Made by a program: the position numbers and the translations under genes
The notes under the pieces: model-generated
Database searches by the model: none
Told to the model about the DNA's origin: nothing
Seen by the model: only the letters and a program-made list of their open reading frames with translations
Part shown: one piece after another, positions 22,339 through 29,592 of the stretch
Numbering within the stretch: the first letter of the stretch is position 1
Layout: every line of letters starts with the position of its first letter
Assembly: GCA_002437815.1 (NCBI GenBank)
Contig: DJRP01000017.1
Span: 9,178 to 38,769, forward strand
DNA from: Collinsella sp. UBA6357
GTDB lineage: Bacteria; Actinomycetota; Coriobacteriia; Coriobacteriales; Coriobacteriaceae
DNA: 29,592 bases
Direction: 5' to 3'

Positions 22339-24510
22339 ATGGGTTGGTTCGAGAATCAGATCGAGGAGCGTGGTCGTGAGGACGAACGGCGCCTCGCCGA
22401 GTCCCTCCGCGGACTTTCCGACGCGATCACCGGCCGCTCGACTCGTGAGGGGACCGATGCCGCCGTGCAGGCACGTTCGGCCTTGAGCGCGGTGCTCGCC
22501 TACTATGGCGAGCGGCTCCCCGAGGGCCTCGATTCGGTCAAGCGGGGCGATATAGCCGACTTTATCGACAACGATCTGCGCACCACGGGCATCATGGCCC
22601 GTCCGGTGCGCCTGACGCGCGGCTGGCAGGGCGAGGCCGTGGGTGCCATGCTCGGCTTTTTAAAAGACGGCTCGCCGGTGGCGCTGCTGCCCCGAACGCG
22701 CGGCGGCTATCGGACTGCCGGCACGGCCGCGGGGGAGGAAGCCGGCGCCCGGGGCATTTCCGGGCTTCAGGAGGAGGCGTACTGTTTCTATCGGCCGTTG
22801 CCGCTCCGAAAACTGGCGGTCCCCGACCTGGTCGTCTTCATGCTTAAATCCCTCGATCGCAGCGATTACGCCGCCGTCATCGCCGCGACGGCCGCGGCCA
22901 CGCTGATCGGTATGCTCGTGCCGTCCCTCAACCGGATCATCTTTGGACCGGTGATCGCCTCGGGCAAGGGGTCTATCATCATCCCCGTGTTCAGCCTGCT
23001 GGTCGGTATCGGCATCTCGCAGGTCCTGCTGAACTGCGCTCGTTCGCTTTGCATGGCTCGGCTCAACACCAAGATCGATGTCCCGCTCGAGGCGGCCATC
23101 ATGATGCGGGTGCTGTCGCTACCCGCCTCGTTTTTCGCCGCGTATCAGACCGGTGAGCTCTCCTCGCGCATCACGAGCGTCTCGATTGTCGCCAAGACGC
23201 TCCAATCGGTGCTTCTCGCCGGCACCCTCACCTCGGTGTTCTCGCTCGTCTATGTCCTCCAGATCGCGAACATCGCACCGGCCCTGGTGGTACCGGCGCT
23301 CGCGGTGATCGTTGCCAGCACGGTCTTGAGCCTGCTTGTCGTCGTGGTCCAGCAGCGTGTGTCCAAACGCACCCTCGAGCTCTCCGCTCAGATGGAGGCC
23401 CGGCAGTATTCGCTTATCTCGGGTATCCAGAAGATCAAGCTGGCCGGTGCCGAGAAACGCGCCTTTGCGACCTGGGCCGATGAATACGCCGCCATCGCGC
23501 GGCTCAACTACAACGGCCCCGCGATCCTGCGCCTCTCCACCGTTATCCAGTCCGCGATCTCACTCGCGGGAACCCTCGCGATCTACGTGTGTGCGATCGC
23601 TGGTGGCGTGGGTGTCGCCGGGTATATGGCCTTCACCTCGGCCTTTGGAATGGTATCGGGCGCGTTCTCCGGCATCACGGCCTCGGCGGCCCAGCTTGCC
23701 GAGATTAAGCCCGTGCTCGAGATGGCGTCCCCGATCCTGGAGGCCGTTCCCGAGGCGGCCGGCGACCGCCGACGCGTCTCCCGCATCTCGGGCGGATTCG
23801 AGCTCGATCATGTGACGTTTGCCTACCCCGGTTGCGAGCGGCCGGTCCTGCACGATCTTTCGCTGAAGGTCAGGCCCGGCGACTACGTGGCCGTGGTGGG
23901 AAAGACCGGGTGCGGCAAATCGACCCTTATGCGTCTTTTGCTGGGGTTCGAGAAACCGCAGCGCGGTGCGGTGTGCTACGACGGGTGCGACCTCGCGCGA
24001 CTCGATGTTCAGGGCGTGCGCCGCAATATCGGGGTGGTCCTGCAAAACGGAAAGCTCATGAGCGGCTCGATCTTCGACAACATCGCGATCTCGACTCCGG
24101 GTCTCACCCTGGACGAAGCGTGGGAGGCGGCGGAGCTCGCGGGCGTCGCCGACGATATCCGCGCGATGCCCATGGGCATGCAGACCGTTGTTTCCGAAGG
24201 GGCGGGCGGCATCTCAGGCGGGCAGCGCCAGCGCCTTATGATCGCGCGGGCGATCGCCGCAAAACCGAAGATCCTCATGTTCGATGAGGCGACCAGTGCG
24301 TTGGACAACGTTACGCAGCGCAAGGTCTCCGAATCGCTCGACGGACTCAAGTGCACGCGCCTGGTGATCGCGCATCGGCTTTCCACGATCAAAAACTGCG
24401 ATCGTATCGTTCTTTTAGATGAGGGCTGTATCGCTGAGGACGGTACCTACGACGAGCTCATGGCGTGCGACGGGCTCTTTGCCCAGCTGGTCGCACGCCA
24501 GCGGGTCTAA
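22339..24510 (+). CDS. NHLM-type second ABC transporter, no peptidase
   Basis: The 723-residue protein has a soluble N-terminal region of about 160 residues (WFENQIEERGREDERRLAES...), without C39 residues, then a membrane domain beginning near residue 175 and a C-terminal ATPase. Walker A is GKTGCGKST (about 521), the signature ISGGQRQR (about 625) and Walker B ILMFDEATSALD (about 645-656). This pattern fits the second ABC subunit (NHLM_micro_ABC2 type) that accompanies the peptidase-ABC in NHLM operons, so the two probably form a heterodimer. Both ATP sites look intact. It is the last gene of the operon and converges on rpiB with only 31 bp between them and no visible hairpin. Confidence 0.9.
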   Translation: MGWFENQIEERGREDERRLAESLRGLSDAITGRSTREGTDAAVQARSALSAVLAYYGERLPEGLDSVKRGDIADFIDNDLRTTGIMARPVRLTRGWQGEAVGAMLGFLKDGSPVALLPRTRGGYRTAGTAAGEEAGARGISGLQEEAYCFYRPLPLRKLAVPDLVVFMLKSLDRSDYAAVIAATAAATLIGMLVPSLNRIIFGPVIASGKGSIIIPVFSLLVGIGISQVLLNCARSLCMARLNTKIDVPLEAAIMMRVLSLPASFFAAYQTGELSSRITSVSIVAKTLQSVLLAGTLTSVFSLVYVLQIANIAPALVVPALAVIVASTVLSLLVVVVQQRVSKRTLELSAQMEARQYSLISGIQKIKLAGAEKRAFATWADEYAAIARLNYNGPAILRLSTVIQSAISLAGTLAIYVCAIAGGVGVAGYMAFTSAFGMVSGAFSGITASAAQLAEIKPVLEMASPILEAVPEAAGDRRRVSRISGGFELDHVTFAYPGCERPVLHDLSLKVRPGDYVAVVGKTGCGKSTLMRLLLGFEKPQRGAVCYDGCDLARLDVQGVRRNIGVVLQNGKLMSGSIFDNIAISTPGLTLDEAWEAAELAGVADDIRAMPMGMQTVVSEGAGGISGGQRQRLMIARAIAAKPKILMFDEATSALDNVTQRKVSESLDGLKCTRLVIAHRLSTIKNCDRIVLLDEGCIAEDGTYDELMACDGLFAQLVARQRV

Positions 24511-24541
24511 AGATACGCAAGGTTGACGGTGCGCTTAGGTG

Positions 24542-25012
24542 CTAGTTTGCCTCGTCGACGATCTTGAGGTGACCGGTCTCGTCGATTTCCTTGAGCATGT
24601 TCACACGACGCTCGTGGCGGCCACCCTCGAACTCGGCATCGAGCCACTCGTCGACGATCATCTTGGCAAGTTCGGAGCCCACGACGCGCGCACCGAAGGC
24701 GAGCACGTTGGTGTTGTTGTGCATGCGGGAGAGCTTGGCGCTGAAGGGCTCGGAGCACACGACGGCGCGCACGCCCTCGACTTTGTTGGCTGCCAGGCTG
24801 ATGCCGACGCCGGTGCCGCAGATGAGGACACCCAGGTCGACATCGCCGTCGGCGACCGCGCGACCCACCTTGTAGCCGGCGATGGGGTAGTCGAAGCTCT
24901 CGGAGCTGTCGGTGCCGAAGTTGACGACCTCGCAGCCGCGCTCCTTCAGGTGCTCGGAGATGATGTTCTTGAGCTCGACGGCGGCGTGGTCGTTTCCGAT
25001 GCCGATCTTCAT
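24542..25012 (-). CDS. rpiB: Ribose-5-phosphate isomerase B
   Basis: RpiB interconverts ribose-5-phosphate and ribulose-5-phosphate in the pentose phosphate pathway. The 156-residue protein has the family's N-terminus MKIGIGNDHAAVELK, the active-site Cys in GVLICGTGVGISLAANK (about residues 62-78) and the phosphate-binding HNNTNVLAFGARVVG. GAGAGGA lies upstream of the ATG. It is transcribed alone on the minus strand. Confidence 0.94.
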   Translation of the reverse strand: MKIGIGNDHAAVELKNIISEHLKERGCEVVNFGTDSSESFDYPIAGYKVGRAVADGDVDLGVLICGTGVGISLAANKVEGVRAVVCSEPFSAKLSRMHNNTNVLAFGARVVGSELAKMIVDEWLDAEFEGGRHERRVNMLKEIDETGHLKIVDEAN

Positions 25013-25166
25013 GGGGCAAATCCTCTCTTGTTGGTGCGGGTGTGCTAAAGGTTTATCCGCAATCTTTGGGCATCATAGCGCGTATCCCGTATAAACGCTC
25101 GGGCGTTTTTGGATCAAGCGTTTTACCATGAAGAGAGTTTGTGCAGGGGAGTACGAGGAGTATGCT

Positions 25167-25934
25167 TTAGCGGTCGTGCTGCAGGGTTTGCCCCTCTTGT
25201 CGGTCGTAGAAAGCTTCCTCGACGCGGTCGAATTCGATGGCGAAATCCATCATGGAGCCGCACCAGGTTGCGCGCTCGGGCTTGCCGCGCCCCACGTAGG
25301 CGGTCTGGATGCCGCAGCTCGGTGAAGGGAAGTCGCGCTTGGGATCGTTTCCCACCATGAGCACTTCATGGGGCTCGAGCCCCATCTTTTCCAGGCATTC
25401 CAGATAATAGGTGGGATCGGGCTTGCAGCGCGTCGAGTTGTCCATGTGGGTGACCAGCTCGAACGGCGCGTCCATAAGGTGGCCCCAGCCCATGCGGCAT
25501 TCGATGCCAGCGCGGGTAAAGCTGGGGTTGGTGAGCAGCGCCGTACGCAAGCCGTGCGCCGTCACGACCTCGAGGGCCTCGAGGGCGCCCTCGCGGGGAC
25601 GGGCCCCGATCGCGGCATTGTTTTTGAGCGGCAAGATCTCGCGTTCGTAATATTCAAACGCGTCGGCGATCAGGGGGTCATCGAGCCGGACGTCGCAGCG
25701 TCTTGCCACCTCGGAACGAAAAAATGCTCCGTTGGTGCGGTTGTCGGTGCCACGCCGACGGTTGGCGTTGATGTCGAGCAGGATACCTCCGAGTCGAGCG
25801 GCAGTCGCCATCGTGTTGGCCCGTCCGATCTTTGCGAGCAACTCGGTGTAGTCGCGTCCGTAGAGCGCGATGAACGCGTTGAGGTTGATATCGAGAAGAG
25901 TCTCGTCCATGTCGAATACGACAGCCTTGAGCAC
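25167..25934 (-). CDS. HAD family hydrolase (subfamily IA)
   Basis: The 255-residue product starts with the HAD motif I almost at once: VLKAVVFDMDETLLDINLN (Asp8 nucleophile, Asp10 acid/base). Motif II is the Thr in TALLTNPSF, motif III the Lys in TRCKPDPTYYLE and motif IV the acid pair in MVGNDPKRDF. A helical cap lies between motifs I and II, as in subfamily IA. I choose the GTG at 25934 because AAAGGA stands six bases upstream; the in-frame ATG at 25949 lacks a ribosome site and would overlap it. Substrate unknown. Confidence 0.85.
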   Translation of the reverse strand: MLKAVVFDMDETLLDINLNAFIALYGRDYTELLAKIGRANTMATAARLGGILLDINANRRRGTDNRTNGAFFRSEVARRCDVRLDDPLIADAFEYYEREILPLKNNAAIGARPREGALEALEVVTAHGLRTALLTNPSFTRAGIECRMGWGHLMDAPFELVTHMDNSTRCKPDPTYYLECLEKMGLEPHEVLMVGNDPKRDFPSPSCGIQTAYVGRGKPERATWCGSMMDFAIEFDRVEEAFYDRQEGQTLQHDR

Positions 25935-26252
25935 GCGGCATCCTTTCATTTGGAGAGTGGGGTCGGCAAAGAACCGACGCAGGCTACTGTACCCCAACCG
26001 CGAGGTTCAATTCCCCGTGTCATATAACCTTTCGGTAAGGTTTAACCATTTGCGGAAAATGATGCCGCGCACCAAAAATTCGCAGTTCACGCTTGAAATC
26101 GAATTCGATTCACCGTAACCTATACGAACGTGAATGCATAAGCTTCACATCAGTATCTGTTGGCTCCCGAGTGTTCCTAAACGTTGTGTGCTTCCCGCAC
26201 CCTTCTGCAGGTCCTAGCAATCGGGGCCCCGTAGTTCGAAAGGGGTCCACCT
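25935..26252 (+). other. 318-bp divergent region between the HAD gene and rpsA
   Basis: No gene is visible. The region holds a small hairpin AACCTT/AAGGTT (26026-26031, 26037-26042), a candidate rpsA promoter (26093-26121) with a 14-bp palindrome, and about 130 bp of rpsA leader without an obvious conserved structure. Confidence 0.5.
26093..26121 (+). promoter_or_regulatory. Putative rpsA promoter with palindrome
   Basis: TTGAAA (26093-26098) and TAACCT (26116-26121) are spaced by 17 bp. The perfect palindrome AATCGAATTCGATT (26097-26110) fills most of the spacer. The -10 match is modest. Confidence 0.35.
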
Positions 26253-27413
26253 TTGAGTGAGATTCAGAACTCGTCCATCTTCTCTCTTGATGATGTCAAT
26301 GAAGAGGAGATGAACAACCTCATCGACGATACGATCACCGACTTTGATGAGGGCGATCTCGTTAACGGCACTGTCGTTAAGATCGAGCATGACGAGGTGC
26401 TCGTTGACATCGGATTCAAGTCCGAGGGCGTCATCCCGGTCCGCGAGCTGTCCATCCGCAAGGACGCTAACCCTGCAGACATCGTTGCACTCGGTGATCC
26501 CATCGAGGCTCTCGTTCTCCAGAAGGAGGACAAGGACGGTCGTCTGGTCCTTTCCAAGAAGCGTGCCGAGTACGAGCGCGCCTGGAACCGCATCGAGGAG
26601 AAGTTCAACTCCGGCGAGAACGTCGAGGGCGAGGTTATCGAGGTTGTCAAGGGCGGCCTGATCCTCGACATCGGCCTGCGCGGCTTCCTGCCCGCCTCCC
26701 TCGTCGACCTTCGTCGCGTCAAGGACCTCACCTCCTACATGGGCACCCGCATCGAGGCCCGCGTCATCGAGATGGACCGCAACCGCAACAACGTTGTCCT
26801 CTCCCGTCGCGTCGTGCTCGAGGAGTCCCGCAAGGCTGAGCGCTCTGAGATCCTGTCCAAGCTCAAGGCTGGCATGCGTCTCAAGGGCACCGTTTCCTCC
26901 ATCGTCGACTTCGGCGCCTTCGTCGACCTCGGCGGCATCGACGGCCTCATCCACATTTCCGAGCTTTCCTGGAACCACGTCAACCATCCTTCCGAGGTTG
27001 TCAAGGTCGGCCAGGAGGTCGAGGTCGAGGTTCTCGACGTCGATCTCAACCGCGAGCGCATCTCCCTTGGTCTCAAGCAGACCACCGAGGATCCGTGGCG
27101 TGCGCTGGTCAAGAAGTACCCGGTCGGCGCTATCGTCGAGGGTACCGTGACCAAGCTCGTGCCGTTCGGCGCGTTCGTCGATCTGGGCGAGGGCATCGAG
27201 GGCCTGGTCCACATCTCCGAGATGGCCAACAAGCACGTCGATCAGCCTTCTCAGGTCACCCACGTGGGCGACAAGGTTCAGGTCAAGGTCATGGAGATCG
27301 ACCTCGACCGTCGTCGTATCTCCCTGTCCATGAAGTCCGCTGCTGAGACTCTGGGCGTCGAGATCGAGGTCACTCCGCTGCCTTCCGACAAGAAGGACGA
27401 GGACGCCGAGTAA
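26253..27413 (+). CDS. rpsA: 30S ribosomal protein S1
   Basis: The 386-residue protein has four S1 RNA-binding domains starting near residues 33, 120, 207 and 292 (for example GTVSSIVDFGAFVDLGGIDGLIHISELSW and GTVTKLVPFGAFVDLGEGIEGLVHISEMA, quoted in two parts of the protein). This four-domain form is usual for Gram-positive and actinobacterial S1, which helps mRNA bind the ribosome. The start is a TTG at 26253 (protein SEIQNSSIFSLDD after Met), supported by AAAGGGG about seven bases upstream; no better ATG precedes the first domain. Codon use is strongly biased to C-ending codons, fitting high expression. A strong terminator follows. Confidence 0.95.
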   Translation: MSEIQNSSIFSLDDVNEEEMNNLIDDTITDFDEGDLVNGTVVKIEHDEVLVDIGFKSEGVIPVRELSIRKDANPADIVALGDPIEALVLQKEDKDGRLVLSKKRAEYERAWNRIEEKFNSGENVEGEVIEVVKGGLILDIGLRGFLPASLVDLRRVKDLTSYMGTRIEARVIEMDRNRNNVVLSRRVVLEESRKAERSEILSKLKAGMRLKGTVSSIVDFGAFVDLGGIDGLIHISELSWNHVNHPSEVVKVGQEVEVEVLDVDLNRERISLGLKQTTEDPWRALVKKYPVGAIVEGTVTKLVPFGAFVDLGEGIEGLVHISEMANKHVDQPSQVTHVGDKVQVKVMEIDLDRRRISLSMKSAAETLGVEIEVTPLPSDKKDEDAE

Positions 27414-27445
27414 TTCGGTTGAATCCGAGCTTCCATAGCGAGTTC

Positions 27446-27483
27446 AAAGAACCCGTTCGGTTATCCGGACGGGTTCTTTTTTT
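27446..27483 (+). terminator. Rho-independent terminator of rpsA
   Basis: AGAACCCGTTCGG (27448-27460) pairs with CCGGACGGGTTCT (27465-27477), with one G-U pair, around TTAT, followed by a run of seven T residues. Confidence 0.93.
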
Positions 27484-27549
27484 CATTGCTTGGTGCGTTT
27501 TTGATGCGTATGCCTCGGTATGCTGTCATCAAGTTCAAGGCGCGAGCTT

Positions 27550-27563
27550 ATGACGGCCGTCAT
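27550..27563. promoter_or_regulatory. Perfect 14-bp palindrome upstream of the leader-peptide protein gene
   Basis: ATGACGGCCGTCAT is a perfect palindrome ending 60 bp before the start at 27624, in a position suitable for a regulator. Confidence 0.35.
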
Positions 27564-27623
27564 GAATATCTTCGTCGCCTTCGATCTCAGGTAGTTTCAC
27601 GTCATGAGAGTAAGGAGCCTATC

Positions 27624-27962
27624 ATGAGCGACGCCAAAAAGCCCGATACTCTGCATGTCAACTCGGATGTCGTTGCGCCCGAATTGAGCGACGATCAGCT
27701 CGAAAAGGTCTCCGGCGGAAACTCCAGCGGTTGGCACCTCAGGGAGGGTCAGACATGGGAAGGGAAATGTCCAGTCTGCAAGAAAACGACTACCCATACC
27801 TGCATTCATCAGAGGTTGGACGATTGTTTCCGATACACCTGGTGGCAGTGCGATGGGTGTGGGTCCGTTCGTCGTTGGGATCCCGGGTTTGTTTGGGCCA
27901 GCTGGAATAGCACGATCTACAAGAATCACGACGACGCATTGCTCCACGACACGAAATGGTAG
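27624..27962 (+). CDS. Double-glycine leader protein, probable exporter cargo
   Basis: The 112-residue protein has a hydrophilic N-terminal leader ending PELSDDQLEKVSGG (residues 19-32). This fits the double-glycine leader consensus: Leu at -12, Ser at -11, Leu at -7, Val at -4 and Gly-Gly at -2/-1. C39 peptidases cut after such Gly-Gly pairs, which would release an 80-residue mature part. That part has six Cys, including CPVC (49-52) and CDGC (76-79) arranged like a zinc ribbon, and eight Trp. The start has TAAGGAG at 27611-27617. The only C39 exporter in the window lies 3.1 kb upstream (20146-22332). I recognise no family for the mature region; a bacteriocin or secreted zinc-binding protein are both possible. 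Leader call is strong, the partnership is inferred. Confidence 0.78.
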   Translation: MSDAKKPDTLHVNSDVVAPELSDDQLEKVSGGNSSGWHLREGQTWEGKCPVCKKTTTHTCIHQRLDDCFRYTWWQCDGCGSVRRWDPGFVWASWNSTIYKNHDDALLHDTKW

Positions 27963-27999
27963 CGAGATGGGAACGGCCTCTTCTTTTGCTTGCCGTAAT

Positions 28000-28545
28000 T
28001 TAGAGCCTGCATCCCATCAATAGAGAAAGATCGTCGCTCTCGATCAGCTCGAAACCGTGGCGCTCGTAGAAGCGGATCGCCGCTGTGTTGTCGGCGCTTA
28101 CGCCGAGCATGAGGCCGGGGACGTGTTGGTCATTAAGACGCTCGATTAGGGTTTCGATGAGCTTGCCGCCCCAGCCGCTTCCGGTAAGGCCGGGTTCGAT
28201 ATCGATGTGCAGGTGTGCCGGATAGCGGTCTTTGTGGCGACGGTAGGTGCCGATCTCTCGAGCGAGGCGATCGACATAGGCGGGCCCGAGCGACCGGATG
28301 CGCTCGTGATAGGGGGACGCGTGCTGGATCCAGGCATCGAAATCGGGCGCGCAGAGCACATAGCCGTGAGCAATGCCCCCGTCCTCCAGGATGAGGGCGA
28401 TTTCGTGGTCGAGGTATTCATCGCAGTACATATCGTACGTGAAGGCGCGGTGCGTGGCCTGTGTGCGGGCACGTTCGCTTGCCGTGGCGAGGCATACGGC
28501 GCGAACGCTCTCTTTATATAAGGGCTTGTAGTCGACGATCTGCAT
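28000..28545 (-). CDS. GNAT family N-acetyltransferase
   Basis: The 181-residue protein has the GNAT acetyl-CoA-binding loop at about residues 115-130 (DIEPGLTGSGWGGKLIETL) and the late motif NTAAIRFYERHGFELI (residues 153-168). The N-terminal half (SVRAVCLATASERAR, HEIALILEDGGIAHGYVLCAPDF) resembles the acetyltransferases related to the C-terminal domain of eukaryotic O-GlcNAcase. The acetyl acceptor cannot be predicted. AGGAG lies upstream of the ATG. It is convergent with the double-glycine leader protein gene; no functional link is evident. Confidence 0.88.
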   Translation of the reverse strand: MQIVDYKPLYKESVRAVCLATASERARTQATHRAFTYDMYCDEYLDHEIALILEDGGIAHGYVLCAPDFDAWIQHASPYHERIRSLGPAYVDRLAREIGTYRRHKDRYPAHLHIDIEPGLTGSGWGGKLIETLIERLNDQHVPGLMLGVSADNTAAIRFYERHGFELIESDDLSLLMGCRL

Positions 28546-28723
28546 GTTCGCTCCTGTTCGGTCTGCCCGCCGGATTCCGTGGCACGCTTTTGCGTTTTGC
28601 GAGGTTTGACGCGCGAACGGTGGGTACGATATGGTCTGCTACGCTTTGTTTCCGTTTGCGCCCTTTGGGCTTGACGTGACGAGTTGTATCGATTTAATCA
28701 TCGCACCATCCAAAGGAGCTTGC

Positions 28724-29095
28724 ATGCATCCGTTCTTTATTTTGCCCTCGGGTCCCTTCGATCTCATCACCTGCGTCGCGATCGTGGGCCTCATGGCGTA
28801 TTTCTGCTACAGTGCGCAGTTCGGGTCGCTCAAGTTCGCGAGCGGTGTCGTGGGCGCCGTCTGCGGCGTCTTTATGTGGTGGGGCGTCAATTGGGCGCTC
28901 GCTGCCTTTATCGACCCGGGCGATAATCCTATTCTTGCGATTCTCGAGCTCGTTCTCGGTTGCGTGATCGCGTTTGTCGCCTTCGGTGTCGCCGGTATGA
29001 GCGTGCCCAACTCAAAGACGCGCGACAAGCTTAAAGCCGAGGAGGAGGCGCGCCTCAAAGAGGAGCGCGAGAAATTCGAGAACATGGGTCGATAG
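28724..29095 (+). CDS. Small three-helix membrane protein, hypothetical
   Basis: The 123-residue product has three predicted membrane helices: FDLITCVAIVGLMAYFCYSA, GVVGAVCGVFMWWGVNWALA and AILELVLGCVIAFVAFGVAG. A charged, probably coiled-coil tail follows (TRDKLKAEEEARLKEEREKF). The ATG at 28724 has AAAGGAG at 28712-28718; the frame is open further upstream but without support. No family is recognised. Confidence 0.72.
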   Translation: MHPFFILPSGPFDLITCVAIVGLMAYFCYSAQFGSLKFASGVVGAVCGVFMWWGVNWALAAFIDPGDNPILAILELVLGCVIAFVAFGVAGMSVPNSKTRDKLKAEEEARLKEEREKFENMGR

Positions 29096-29158
29096 TCTCT
29101 GAGGGTCAGTCGGAATTCTCGACGCCTTTTTAAGGTCCAAGCGATTCTTCTGCGTATG

Positions 29159-29195
29159 AAGCGGTGCGGGTTATTTGGTCTGCACCGCTTTTTGT
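29159..29195 (+). terminator. Terminator after the small membrane protein
   Basis: AAGCGGTGC (29159-29167) pairs with GCACCGCTT (29182-29190) around a 14-base loop, followed by TTTG. The stem's own AA/TT ends make it usable in both directions. Confidence 0.75.
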
Positions 29196-29225
29196 GTGTT
29201 TGGAGGCTGGGTGCCGGGGCTGTGT

Positions 29226-29231
29226 TAGAAT
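29226..29231 (+). promoter_or_regulatory. -10 element of rnpB
   Basis: TAGAAT lies about nine bases before the predicted 5' end of RNase P RNA, the expected position for a -10 element. The -35 is weak; TTGGAG at 29200 is spaced 20 bp. Confidence 0.45.
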
Positions 29232-29239
29232 CACTACCG

Positions 29240-29592
29240 CTGAGCGGGCCAGACGGTCGCGCGATGCGCCGTTTGCGGCGTGCGTGAGGAAAGTCCGGGC
29301 TCCAGAGGGCGGGATGCCGGCTAACGGCCGGGCGGAGTGATCCGACGGAAAGCGCCGCAGAAAAGAAGACTCCCACCTGCGCCTTGTGCGTAAAGGGAAA
29401 AGCTGAAACGGTGGTGTAAGAGACCACCAGCGTCGTGGCAACACGGCGGCTTGGCAAGCCCCATCCGGAGCAAGCGCGAATAGGAACGCCATGGGCCGGC
29501 CCGGTCCGCGTTCGGGTAGCGTGCGAGGAGCTGTACGGCAACGTGCAGACGAGATAAATGACCGTTCACGACAGAACCCGGCTTATCGGCCC
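29240..29592 (+). ncRNA. rnpB: RNase P RNA, class A (3' end cut by window)
   Basis: This is the catalytic RNA that trims the 5' ends of precursor tRNAs. The universal 5' core GAGGAAAGTCCGGGCTCC lies at 29286-29303 and the universal 3' core ACAGAACCCGGCTTATCGG at 29571-29589. The 5' strand of helix P1 (TGAGCGGGCC, 29241-29250) is complementary to the start of the 3' strand, GGCCC, at which the window ends, so only a few bases are missing. Internal elements such as GCGAATAGGAACG are also present. It is transcribed in the plus direction from its own promoter. Confidence 0.95.

Noticed and set aside
26214..27263. 349-codon minus-strand frame opposite rpsA
   Set aside because: Leu/Asp/Glu-rich antisense of rpsA with no recognisable protein features.
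28000..29095. GNAT protein or the small membrane protein as modification or immunity partners of the cargo
   Set aside because: The GNAT gene is on the opposite strand and the membrane protein lies beyond it; apart from proximity nothing supports a link.
1..29592. CRISPR arrays, tRNA genes and complete insertion sequences
   Set aside because: I looked for spaced identical repeats, tRNA cloverleaf motifs and transposase genes and found none.

Overview
The window is a stretch of high-GC bacterial chromosome. Gene content and protein style point to a Collinsella-like member of the Coriobacteriia, a gut actinobacterium. Clues are the GC-rich third codon positions, the short anaerobe-type ThiC, the M18 aminopeptidase, class A RNase P RNA and a four-domain ribosomal protein S1. 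The genus is inferred from general resemblance only; no database comparison was possible.

Layout. 1-1771 (minus): a phosphate transporter operon, Pit followed by its DUF47/PhoU-like partner. 2029-5173 (plus): a small hypothetical protein, a Bax-inhibitor-1-type membrane protein, a macro-domain/PARG-like protein with an altered active-site motif, and a pentapeptide-repeat protein. 5216-7652 (minus): thiamine pyrimidine synthesis, with thiC behind a TPP riboswitch and thiD behind its own promoter. 7736-8288 (minus): a RelE/ParE-type toxin with its antitoxin. 8400-9797 (minus): an M18 aminopeptidase, divergent from polA (9934-12690). 12700-13800 is an accessory scar: a 9-bp tandem repeat, the decayed C-terminal part of an AAA-type ATPase, and a 129-bp near-palindrome. 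13811-14638 (minus): a Cof-type HAD phosphatase.

14640-18500 holds the last two steps of arginine biosynthesis, argG and argH, on separate transcription units. argG has a long leader containing a previously unannotated 24-codon ORF with six Arg codons, followed by mutually exclusive hairpins and a U-tract, which looks like an arginine-responsive attenuator. argH is preceded by an ArgR-like inverted repeat. A small ORF lies between them. ndk follows at 18780.

19364-24510 is a tight four-gene operon: a STAS-domain protein, a short HlyD-like protein, a C39-peptidase ABC transporter and a second ABC transporter. It resembles the NHLM/NHLP-type peptide export systems. No modification enzyme or precursor lies inside it. 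A probable cargo sits 3.1 kb downstream, behind rpiB, a HAD hydrolase and rpsA. It is a 112-residue protein (27624-27962) with a textbook double-glycine leader and a Trp-rich, six-cysteine, zinc-ribbon-like mature part. A 16-base motif is shared, with one mismatch, between the regions upstream of the transporter operon and the cargo gene. The window ends with a GNAT acetyltransferase, a small membrane protein and a nearly complete RNase P RNA gene cut by the window edge.

The two strongest candidates for new biology are the putative Arg-leader attenuator of argG and the export operon paired with an unusual zinc-ribbon-like cargo. Both are inferences from sequence patterns.
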